From Pseudomonadota bacterium (lineage in GTDB: Bacteria; Pseudomonadota; Zetaproteobacteria; Mariprofundales; Mariprofundaceae), in the NCBI GenBank assembly GCA_002401635.1, contig NVTQ01000029.1:11764-19869 (forward strand): a stretch of DNA of 8,106 bases, written 5' to 3'. Below, in pieces: positions 1 through 6,083 of this stretch (its first letter is position 1; the number at the start of each line of letters is the position of its first letter). The position numbers and the translations under genes were made by a program. The notes beneath the pieces are model-generated. The model worked only from the letters and a program-made list of their open reading frames with translations, was not told the DNA's origin and ran no database searches.

Positions 1-1372
1 CTGAATTGGTCACCGTACCTTCTTTTTCAGCCCAGCCCGCAGCAGGAAACAAAAGATGCGCAAATTTTGTGGTATCAGTCGGGTGATAAGCATCGGAAAC
101 CATCACCAACTCGGCTTTTCTAAGCGCGGCTTCCGCACGCCTCGCATCAGGCATGGAAACAATCGGATTGGTACAAGCAATCCATACCGCTTTAACCTTA
201 CCTGATTCCAATGCATCAAACAATTCTGTCGCGGTTAAGCCAGGTGTTTGAGGCACATCATCTACACCCCAATAATCAGCCACTTCTTTGCGATGTTCAG
301 GATTACTATAATCACGATGTGCAGCCAACATATTGGCAAGACCACCCACTTCGCGACCACCCATAGCATTGGGTTGCCCTGTCAGCGAAAATGGTCCACA
401 ACCTTCTTTGCCCACTTGCCCTGTGGCAAGGTGGAGATTCAATAATGCATTGTTTTTATCTGTGCCTGATGTTGATTGGTTCAAACCCATCGTCCAGAAA
501 GATAACGTCTTATTCTCGGCAAACCACAATGCTGCTTTAACAATATCTGCTGCATCCAAGCCACAAATGTCCGCCGCTTTGCGCGGAGTCATCGCACGGG
601 CTTGCTCAGCAACCGCATCAAAGCCTTGTGTATGTTTGGCGATATAATCTTGATCTGTCAGCCCTTCCCATACCATCACATTAAGCATCGCTTGCAGCAG
701 TGGCACATCGGTTCCAGGTTTTAAAGGCAAGTATAAATCAGCAATGGAACAAGTATCAGTACGACGCGGATCTGCCACCACAATCTTCAGATTCGGGTTG
801 GCTTCTTTGGCAGCCTCCATACGACGAAATACAATCGGATGGGCATACGCTGGGTTCGCACCAATAATAAAGTATGATTCAGCCAGCTCAATATCAGCAT
901 AACACGTTGGCGGGCCATCGGCACCAAAAGCACGTTTATAACCAGCTACAGCCGATGACATGCAAAGCCGTGAGTTAGTATCGATGTTATTGCTGCCAAT
1001 AAAGCCTTTCATCAACTTATTGAAAACATAATAATCTTCCGTCAACAACTGACCTGAGACATAAAATGCCACGGCATCAGCACCATGTTCTTGAATAATG
1101 TCAGCAAACTTTTGCGCGCCATATTCAAGCGCAGTATCCCAATCAACAGGTGCAAATGGCGCATCCAACGATGTACGCAATTGCGGTTTTAGCAAACGAT
1201 CATCCGTACGAATCGTATGATGCAACTCGCGCCCTTTGGAGCATAATTTACCCTGGTTGGTCGGGTGCTGTTCATCGCCACTGAGCGAGATGATACGCTG
1301 ACCATCAGTTTCAAGGCGGATACCGCAACCCGTACCGCAATATGAACATACACTGTTGACTGTTCGAGTCAT
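1..1372 (-). CDS. nasA: Assimilatory nitrate reductase, molybdopterin catalytic subunit (partial, C-terminus outside window)
   Basis: This enzyme reduces nitrate to nitrite in the cytoplasm, the first reductive step of nitrate assimilation. About 457 codons are open from the ATG at 1372 to the left edge, with no stop or frameshift, so roughly the N-terminal half to two thirds is present. The N-terminus carries the [4Fe-4S] ligands C9, C12, C16 and C44 (CSYCGTGC, then GKLCSKG). K46 is the conserved lysine between cluster and cofactor. NSRLCMSS places the likely molybdenum-ligand cysteine at 137. Further on are bis-MGD-binding segments typical of the NapA/NasA group (IIGANPA, VADPRRT, GQPNAMGG). 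There is no Tat signal before the cluster, which favours cytoplasmic NasA over periplasmic NapA. A strong AAGGAG site lies at 1378-1383, five bases before the start. It is the third gene of the nirB-nirD-nasA operon. The electron-donor subunit is not in view. Confidence 0.95.
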   Translation of the reverse strand, partial: MTRTVNSVCSYCGTGCGIRLETDGQRIISLSGDEQHPTNQGKLCSKGRELHHTIRTDDRLLKPQLRTSLDAPFAPVDWDTALEYGAQKFADIIQEHGADAVAFYVSGQLLTEDYYVFNKLMKGFIGSNNIDTNSRLCMSSAVAGYKRAFGADGPPTCYADIELAESYFIIGANPAYAHPIVFRRMEAAKEANPNLKIVVADPRRTDTCSIADLYLPLKPGTDVPLLQAMLNVMVWEGLTDQDYIAKHTQGFDAVAEQARAMTPRKAADICGLDAADIVKAALWFAENKTLSFWTMGLNQSTSGTDKNNALLNLHLATGQVGKEGCGPFSLTGQPNAMGGREVGGLANMLAAHRDYSNPEHRKEVADYWGVDDVPQTPGLTATELFDALESGKVKAVWIACTNPIVSMPDARRAEAALRKAELVMVSDAYHPTDTTKFAHLLFPAAGWAEKEGTVTNS

Positions 1373-1377
1373 TCCAG

Positions 1378-1383
1378 CTCCTT
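1378..1383 (-). promoter_or_regulatory. Ribosome binding site of nasA
   Basis: The minus strand reads AAGGAG here, five bases before the nasA ATG. It is the strongest Shine-Dalgarno sequence in the left operon and lies within the 25-base nirD-nasA gap. It supports independent initiation of nasA and fixes its start. Confidence 0.75.
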
Positions 1384-1397
1384 AACCATTATAAAAG

Positions 1398-1724
1398 TTA
1401 GTTTAAGCTCAAAAATACCTGACCATCTTCCACTTTAACAGGGTACGTTTTCACGCAGCCTTCATCAGGCTCTGCAACTTTCCCATCTTCCAAATGAATC
1501 CGCCAATTATGCAATGGGCACAATATATCATCACCAGAGATAATACCTTCTGCCAATGGTCCTTGTTTGTGTGGGCAACGATTTTCTACTGCTTTCACAC
1601 GGTCATCGGTTAATCGAAAAACCGCAATCACCACATCACCCGCTTTTACAGTGCGCGCCTGCGCAGGTGGAATTTCATCCAGTTTGCATACTTCAATCCA
1701 ATTTTTATTAGAAGAGCTACTCAT
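1398..1724 (-). CDS. nirD: NADH-dependent nitrite reductase small subunit NirD, with intact Rieske motif
   Basis: This is the 108-residue small subunit of the assimilatory NADH-nitrite reductase, which works with NirB to reduce nitrite to ammonium in the cytoplasm. The protein is a single Rieske-like domain. It has both ligand pairs of a true Rieske [2Fe-2S] cluster: C50 and H52 in CPHKQGPL, and C69 and H72 in CPLHNW. Its length is normal for the family. The ATG at 1722-1724 overlaps the nirB stop by one base (TAATG), which indicates translational coupling. A short GGAAG site lies four bases upstream. As I recall, E. coli NirD keeps the fold but lacks these ligands, so this is the Rieske-type version. 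A ferredoxin subunit of a ring-hydroxylating dioxygenase would share the motif, but the position directly after nirB rules that out in practice. Confidence 0.95.
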   Translation of the reverse strand: MSSSSNKNWIEVCKLDEIPPAQARTVKAGDVVIAVFRLTDDRVKAVENRCPHKQGPLAEGIISGDDILCPLHNWRIHLEDGKVAEPDEGCVKTYPVKVEDGQVFLSLN

Positions 1725-4207
1725 TATACTTCCGCCTTGACTGGAATCTCAATCACCTTTATTTCAATGGGTTTGTATTCCGCAAATTTATTATATCCTT
1801 TTTCAGCATCTTCAACACGCTCAACCCAAGGATCTTGTTTCTGTTCCGCCAAATAAGCATGCAAACGCTCAACCAGTGCTTTGCGATTTTCAATATCATT
1901 CACGACAACGGCTTTAATACCTTCTAGACCAACCCGCTTCTGCCAAGGCGCACAACGCTCATTGTGGCGACCCGTCTCACGGTAATGTTGCAAATAAGCC
2001 TTACATATTTCTTCAACTTCTTCGGCAGTTTCAACCAAACATAGCAACTCAGTCGCAACAACATGCACACCGCCATTACCACCTGTACTGATTTCCCAAC
2101 CACCTTCAACACCGACAATACCCACATCTTTAATGGTCGCTTCCGCACAGTTTCGAGGACAACCAGACACTGCCAATTTCACTTTTGCAGGAAACCAAAT
2201 GCGATCAAGCTCTTTCTCCAAGTGAATACCCAAAGAGGTTGAATCTTGTGTGCCAAAACGACACCATTCTGAACCCACACAGGTTTTGACTGTACGCAAG
2301 GCTTTACCATAAGCATAACCACATGCCATACCCAAATCTTTCCACATGGGCGCAAGATCTTCTTTTTTAACACCCAGCAAATCAATACGCTGTCCGCCCG
2401 TAATTTTCACGGTTGGCACATCATATTTCTTAGCAACTGTGGCAATTTTAATCAATTCATCGGGTGTGGTTACACCACCATAAATACGCGGGATCACTGA
2501 AAAAGTACCATCTTTTTGAATATTGGCGTGCATTTTTTCATTGGCAATACGGGATGTGCGATCATCTTCTGAATCTTCAGGCCAAATCATGCCAATATAA
2601 TAGTTAATGGCAGGGCGACATACCTGACAGCCCTCATCCTTCCAATCGAGCACATTCATGACTTCACGTACATGTGTCATTTTCTTACTTCTAATTTGCT
2701 CTTTGACCTGCTCATGATTCATTTCAGTACAAGCGCAAATCGGATCATGCTCGGACTCTACAAATGCCGTGCCCAAGGTTGAGGCTAGAAGCTGGTCGAC
2801 CAGACCCGCACAACCACCACACGATCCCGCTGCTTTGGTGCACGCGGTAATCTCTTTACGCGTGGTCAAACCATCTTTCACAATCGCATCAACAACATCT
2901 TTCTTGGTCACACCATTACAACCACAAACCACCGTGTCATCGGCCATTTCTGCGGCAAGATCAATGCCTGAATGCCCTGAATCACCTAGCCCAGAAGCTG
3001 AAAACAGCATGGTTGAACGTTGCTCTGACACATCTTTTCCATCTTGCATCCATTGGAAAAAAGTTGGCCCATCGGCAGTATCGCCAAACATGACAACACC
3101 TTTGATTTTATCATCTTCAAGCACGATTTTCTTGTAAACACCGCCAACTTTATCCATTAACTCGATAACATCAGCACCGGGTGTACCCATAAAGTCACCA
3201 GCAGAAAACACATCCACACCTGAAATTTTCAGCTTTGTAGATACCACAGAACCTTCATACGATTTCAAGCCTTGCCCTGTAATCATATATGCCAATGTTT
3301 TGGCTTGCTCAAACAATGGCGCAACCAAACCATACGCAATACCACGATGCTCTGCACACTCACCCACTGTATAAACAGAGGGATCGGTCACCGTTTGCAT
3401 ATAATCATTGACCACAATACCGCGATTGCAAAACAAGCCACAATCTTTAGCCAAAGCCATATTCGGGCGAATACCCACTGCCATAATCAATAAATCACAA
3501 TCCAACGTTGAGCCATCTTTAAATTTCAAGCCCGTTACACGCTCATCACCCACCACTTCCGTGGTCAACGTAGAAACTTTAAATTCCATACCCTGACCTT
3601 CAAGGTCAGAGCGCAGCATTTCGCCAGCAACCGTATCAAGCTGCATATTCATCAATGTGGCCTGATCATGAATCACCGTTGCTTCCATACCCAAGTGCAA
3701 CAAACCTTTCGCAGCTTCAAGCCCCAACAAACCACCACCAATCACCGCTGCTTTTTTATACTTTTTCGCAGCTTCAAACATCTTATCGCAATCATCAATA
3801 TCACGAAATGCCATCACCCCTTCTTTATCATGACCAGGAATCGGGATAATAAATGGGTTTGAACCTGTCGCGATAATTAAATTATCATATTTAGCTTCCG
3901 TACCATCTTCAGCAATCACTTTTTTATAACCACGCTGAATCTCTTTGATGCGCTTGCCCAAGTGCAAGGTAATATCGTTATCTTTATACCATTGCTCATC
4001 ATTAAGAATAATATCTTCAATGGTGGTATCGCCAGCCAACACAGGCGAGAGCATGATACGATTATAATTAGGGTATTTCTCCGCACCAAAAATTGTAATA
4101 TCAAACATGTCAGGATTGGCTTTAAGAATCTCTTCAATGGCTCGAACGCCAGCCATACCATTACCAATCATTACCAGCTTTTTCTTGTTCATCTTAGCAA
4201 CGCTCAT
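1724..4207 (-). CDS. nirB: NADH-dependent nitrite reductase large subunit NirB (siroheme)
   Basis: NirB carries electrons from NADH through FAD and Fe-S clusters to siroheme, where nitrite is reduced by six electrons to ammonium. From the start chosen here it has 827 residues, close to the roughly 850 usual for the family. The order of domains is: FAD-binding GNGMAG at 15-20; NAD-binding GGGLLG at 157-162; two BFD-like [2Fe-2S] domains with C428, C430, C463 and C466, then C491, C493, C527 and C530; and the nitrite/sulfite reductase half with siroheme/[4Fe-4S] ligands C643 and C649 (TCVGSEWC) and C683 and C687 (SGCPRNC). All ligands are intact. The frame is open upstream to an ATG at 4276, which would give 850 residues. 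I prefer 4207 because GAGG sits five bases before it and the conserved MNKKKLVMIGNG segment follows six codons later. A start at the methionine of MNKKK (4192) is also possible. It is the first gene of the operon. Confidence 0.95.
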   Translation of the reverse strand: MSVAKMNKKKLVMIGNGMAGVRAIEEILKANPDMFDITIFGAEKYPNYNRIMLSPVLAGDTTIEDIILNDEQWYKDNDITLHLGKRIKEIQRGYKKVIAEDGTEAKYDNLIIATGSNPFIIPIPGHDKEGVMAFRDIDDCDKMFEAAKKYKKAAVIGGGLLGLEAAKGLLHLGMEATVIHDQATLMNMQLDTVAGEMLRSDLEGQGMEFKVSTLTTEVVGDERVTGLKFKDGSTLDCDLLIMAVGIRPNMALAKDCGLFCNRGIVVNDYMQTVTDPSVYTVGECAEHRGIAYGLVAPLFEQAKTLAYMITGQGLKSYEGSVVSTKLKISGVDVFSAGDFMGTPGADVIELMDKVGGVYKKIVLEDDKIKGVVMFGDTADGPTFFQWMQDGKDVSEQRSTMLFSASGLGDSGHSGIDLAAEMADDTVVCGCNGVTKKDVVDAIVKDGLTTRKEITACTKAAGSCGGCAGLVDQLLASTLGTAFVESEHDPICACTEMNHEQVKEQIRSKKMTHVREVMNVLDWKDEGCQVCRPAINYYIGMIWPEDSEDDRTSRIANEKMHANIQKDGTFSVIPRIYGGVTTPDELIKIATVAKKYDVPTVKITGGQRIDLLGVKKEDLAPMWKDLGMACGYAYGKALRTVKTCVGSEWCRFGTQDSTSLGIHLEKELDRIWFPAKVKLAVSGCPRNCAEATIKDVGIVGVEGGWEISTGGNGGVHVVATELLCLVETAEEVEEICKAYLQHYRETGRHNERCAPWQKRVGLEGIKAVVVNDIENRKALVERLHAYLAEQKQDPWVERVEDAEKGYNKFAEYKPIEIKVIEIPVKAEV

Positions 4208-4212
4208 TTCAA

Positions 4213-4216
4213 CCTC
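4213..4216 (-). promoter_or_regulatory. Ribosome binding site supporting the nirB start at 4207
   Basis: The minus strand reads GAGGTTGAA directly before ATG, giving a GAGG core five bases from the start. The upstream in-frame ATG at 4276 has its nearest purine-rich run (AGGGAAG) about 16 bases away, which is too far for normal initiation. This decides the start in favour of 4207. Confidence 0.55.
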
Positions 4217-4331
4217 GTCGGGGGAGTAATTTTCTAACAAACTAAGGAGGAAGTTCTGAACCACAATCTGCTTCATCCAGACTTATTCAGAGCTTCCCTA
4301 ATTCCTGCAAACTTCTTCTTTCAAGAAACTA

Positions 4332-4348
4332 AGCAATAGGCGTGCCTA
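4332..4348 (-). promoter_or_regulatory. Predicted sigma-54 (-24/-12) promoter of nirB-nirD-nasA
   Basis: The minus strand reads TAGGCACGCCTATTGCT. It matches the sigma-54 consensus TTGGCACRNNNNTTGCW at every defined position except the second (A for T). The GG (4346-4345) and GC (4334-4333) dinucleotides have the exact canonical spacing. The predicted transcription start is about a dozen bases downstream, near 4321, leaving a leader of roughly 110 bases before the nirB start. Sigma-54 control through NtrC is a known mode for assimilatory nitrate genes; that it operates here is inference from the motif. Confidence 0.7.
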
Positions 4349-4350
4349 AA

Positions 4351-4366
4351 AAATTACGGCTAATTT
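4351..4366. repeat. Short inverted repeat beside the nirB -24 element
   Basis: The sequence AAATTA-CGGC-TAATTT is a perfect 6-bp inverted repeat with a 4-base spacer, a few bases upstream of the predicted nirB -24 box. It is AT-rich and short, so it may be chance. It could also be a binding site for a regulator or DNA-bending protein between the activator and the promoter. Confidence 0.3.
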
Positions 4367-4374
4367 AAGACAAA

Positions 4375-4397
4375 AGAACATCTTTAGCGCCTGTTCT
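4375..4397. repeat. Inverted repeat AGAACA-N11-TGTTCT, possible operator
   Basis: Perfect 6-bp arms, AGAACA at 4375-4380 and TGTTCT at 4392-4397, are separated by 11 bases. The centre is about 65 bases upstream of the predicted nirB start and about 135 upstream of the predicted transporter start, which are plausible distances for an enhancer-type activator. The arms do not resemble the NtrC consensus, and the regulator is unknown. Confidence 0.35.
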
Positions 4398-4482
4398 GCA
4401 TAATAAATAGCCACTGAATGACTCATATATAGGCATAAGAAGCCGTTAAGCACCCTGAAAACACCTTTTTAAAACTATTTAA

Positions 4483-4499
4483 GCCAAAATCGTGTTGGC
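4483..4499. repeat. Inverted repeat GCCAA-N7-TTGGC overlapping the transporter -24 box
   Basis: Perfect 5-bp arms with a 7-base spacer, whose right arm is part of the predicted sigma-54 -24 element of the transporter promoter. A protein bound here would block that promoter. The arms are short, and one arm is explained by the promoter itself. Confidence 0.25.
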
Positions 4500-4511
4500 A
4501 ACCTGCTTGCT
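4495..4511 (+). promoter_or_regulatory. Predicted sigma-54 (-24/-12) promoter of the transporter-kinase operon
   Basis: The sequence TTGGCAACCTGCTTGCT matches the core TGGCAC-N5-TTGC at all defined positions but one (A for the last C). The GG (4497-4498) and GC (4509-4510) pairs have exact canonical spacing. The predicted start is near 4521, giving a 5' UTR of about 50 bases that includes the hairpin at 4537-4560. A TATAAT at 4526-4531 lies nearby but has no acceptable -35 partner. Confidence 0.65.
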
Positions 4512-4536
4512 GAAAGACAAGTTCATATAATATATC

Positions 4537-4560
4537 AAGTGCCACTATATAATGGCACTT
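4537..4560 (+). promoter_or_regulatory. Perfect 8-bp hairpin in the predicted 5' UTR of the transporter gene
   Basis: AAGTGCCA (4537-4544) and TGGCACTT (4553-4560) form a perfect 8-bp inverted repeat around the 8-base loop CTATATAA. It ends one base before the GGGAG ribosome binding site at 4562-4566. No U-tract follows, so it is not a standard terminator. It may act as an RNA element affecting ribosome access or message stability, or as a palindromic operator just downstream of the promoter. The function is inferred from position only. Confidence 0.55.
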
Positions 4561-4561
4561 C

Positions 4562-4566
4562 GGGAG
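4562..4566 (+). promoter_or_regulatory. Ribosome binding site of the nitrate transporter gene
   Basis: GGGAG lies eight bases before the ATG at 4575 and directly abuts the hairpin ending at 4560. This fixes the start of the transporter. Confidence 0.65.
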
Positions 4567-4574
4567 TATAAAGC

Positions 4575-6080
4575 ATGGCTGCAATAGGCGTTGATAAAAG
4601 CAAAATCAACTTATTCTCATTTACTGGTAAAATGAAAATTTTACACATGTCATGGCTGGCATTTTTCATCAGCTTTATGGTGTGGTTCAACTTTGCACCG
4701 CTCTTGGCATCTATTCGTGATACATTTGGATTATCTGACCAAGAAGTAAAACTACTACTCATTCTTAATGTCGCCCTGACCATCCCTGCCCGCATTATTA
4801 TCGGCATGCTGGTGGATAAATATGGGCCGAAAATCACCTTCTCTGTTTTGCTTGCTCTTGGTAGCATCATGTGTTTTCTCTTTGCCTTTGCCGAGACCTA
4901 TACTGAGCTTGCAACCTATCGTTTTTTACTTGGTTTTGTTGGGGCTGGTTTTGTGATTGGCATTCGCCTTGTCTCCGAGTGGTTTCCTGCCAAACAGGTC
5001 GGTACTGCTGAAGGTATTTATGGCGGCTGGGGCAACTTTGGCTCGGCTGCTGCTGCGATGGTATTGCCTGCATTGGCATTATGGATTGGTGGTGATGATG
5101 GCTGGCGCTGGGCAATTGCAACGACTGGTGTTCTTGCTTTGGGCTTTTCTGTCATTTTCTACTTTTCAGTGAGCAATAACCCCAAAGGCACTACTTATTT
5201 CCGCCCAAAAAATTTGGGTGCTATGGAAGTCACCAGTAAAGGTGATTTCTTCCTTTATTGCGCGATGACTGCGCCACTTTACCTCGCACTTGGTGTGCTA
5301 GCGTGGAAAATTGGCCCTGCCAACTTGGCTATTTTTTCAGCTTCCATCACATGGAGTATTTATGGAACCTTATTGGCACTCTATGCGTATCAAGTTTCCA
5401 ATATCTATAAAATCAATAAAGGCTTGTTTGCAGCTAACGCACGTCCTATTGCCGAAATTCACCGCTATAAATTCAAGCAAGTGGCAGCCCTGAATTTCTC
5501 ATACATGATTACCTTTGGTGCCGAATTGGCTGTGATTTCTATGCTGCCCTTGTTTTTCTTCGATACTTTCAAAAACAGTGCCGATTTATCCGTTACCCAA
5601 GCCGCATTGATTGCATCTATTTTTGCAGGCTTAAATATTGTTATGCGCCCCATGGGAGGATATTGGAGTGATAAATATGGTCGCAAATTGGTCTTATCCA
5701 TTACTTTAGCGGGCTCCGCACTGGGATTTTTCCTTATGGGTCAAATCACCCCAGATTGGTCCATTCCTGCCGCAATTGCTGTGATGCTTGTGGCTTCGGT
5801 GTTTGTGAACGCTGGCAATGGCGCAGTATTTGCCGTTGTCCCATTGGTAAAACGTCGCTTAACAGGTGGTGTGGCTGGCACAACGGGCGCATTTGGTAAT
5901 GTCGGTGGTGTTACTTTCCTCACCATCTTATCTTTTGTATCTTCTGGAACCTTCTTTATGGTCATCGCAGCCGCAGCATTTGTAGTATTTCTACTGGTAT
6001 TATTCCTTCTCGAAGAGCCCAAAGGTTTTATGTATGAACAAAACGACGATGGTACAATTGAGAAAATCGAGTTACATTAA
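4575..6080 (+). CDS. narK: NarK/NasA-type nitrate/nitrite transporter (major facilitator, NNP family) with extra helix pair
   Basis: This 501-residue inner-membrane protein should import nitrate (possibly with nitrite exchange) to feed NasA and NirBD. It carries the nitrate-porter signatures: a glycine-rich GGWGNFGSAA segment at 150-159, and AGNGAVF at 413-419 followed by GAFGNVGG at 438-445. R73 (PAR, helix 2) and R358 (MRP, helix 8) match in position the two arginines that bind the anion in E. coli NarK. The MFS loop motif DKYGPK follows helix 2, and SDKYGRK lies after helix 8. Helices 1-6 span about 26-200 and helices 7-12 about 303-480. Between them, residues about 226-273 form two further hydrophobic segments, suggesting 14 helices instead of 12. 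The phosphatase/kinase gene follows after 3 bases. The symbol is family-level: assimilatory homologues are also called nasA. Confidence 0.92.
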   Translation: MAAIGVDKSKINLFSFTGKMKILHMSWLAFFISFMVWFNFAPLLASIRDTFGLSDQEVKLLLILNVALTIPARIIIGMLVDKYGPKITFSVLLALGSIMCFLFAFAETYTELATYRFLLGFVGAGFVIGIRLVSEWFPAKQVGTAEGIYGGWGNFGSAAAAMVLPALALWIGGDDGWRWAIATTGVLALGFSVIFYFSVSNNPKGTTYFRPKNLGAMEVTSKGDFFLYCAMTAPLYLALGVLAWKIGPANLAIFSASITWSIYGTLLALYAYQVSNIYKINKGLFAANARPIAEIHRYKFKQVAALNFSYMITFGAELAVISMLPLFFFDTFKNSADLSVTQAALIASIFAGLNIVMRPMGGYWSDKYGRKLVLSITLAGSALGFFLMGQITPDWSIPAAIAVMLVASVFVNAGNGAVFAVVPLVKRRLTGGVAGTTGAFGNVGGVTFLTILSFVSSGTFFMVIAAAAFVVFLLVLFLLEEPKGFMYEQNDDGTIEKIELH

Positions 6081-6083
6081 GCT

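Larger units (their letters stand above)
4208..4574. other. Divergent regulatory region between the nirB-nirD-nasA and transporter-kinase operons
   Basis: This 367-base gap holds no convincing gene. It contains one sigma-54-type element facing each way, with the -24 boxes 146 bases apart. It also holds inverted repeats at 4351-4366, 4375-4397 and 4483-4499, and a perfect hairpin at 4537-4560. The predicted nirB leader is about 110 bases and the predicted transporter leader about 50 bases. No clear GCACC-N5-GGTGC site for NtrC was found, although isolated GCACC (4450-4454) and ACACC (4461-4465) half-sites lie between the promoters. No intrinsic terminator is visible here. Confidence 0.7.

Noticed and set aside
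248..647. Plus-strand frames over the nasA region (248-445 and 333-647)
   Set aside because: They lie antisense to a clear, motif-rich nitrate reductase frame and have no recognisable domain or ribosome site.
1924..4237. Several 60-120 codon frames on both strands within nirB
   Set aside because: All are shadows of the nirB frame; their translations are low-complexity or biased and lack motifs.
4243..4250. Plus-strand TAAGGAGG as a ribosome site for a small plus-strand gene
   Set aside because: No start codon follows at suitable distance; the match reads as CCTCCTTA on the strand that is transcribed.
4207..4276. Start of nirB at 4276, giving 850 residues
   Set aside because: No ribosome site at proper distance, and the extra 23 residues precede the conserved MNKKKLVMIGNG start. 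It remains possible, since the predicted transcript covers it.
4208..4321. NasR/NasT-type (ANTAR) antitermination leader upstream of nirB
   Set aside because: I could not find two tandem hexaloop hairpins followed by a terminator with a U-tract, which that mechanism needs.
4450..4465. NtrC site built from GCACC (4450) and ACACC (4461)
   Set aside because: The two half-sites are direct, not inverted, and do not form the GCACC-N5-GGTGC palindrome.
4526..4553. Sigma-70 promoters at TATAAT 4526-4531 and 4548-4553
   Set aside because: Neither has a recognisable -35 at 16-18 bases, the second lies in the hairpin loop, and a near-perfect sigma-54 element sits just upstream.
4535..4870. Minus-strand 111-codon frame overlapping the transporter start and hairpin
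   Set aside because: Antisense to the transporter, whose signatures and ribosome site are clear; the product resembles no known protein.
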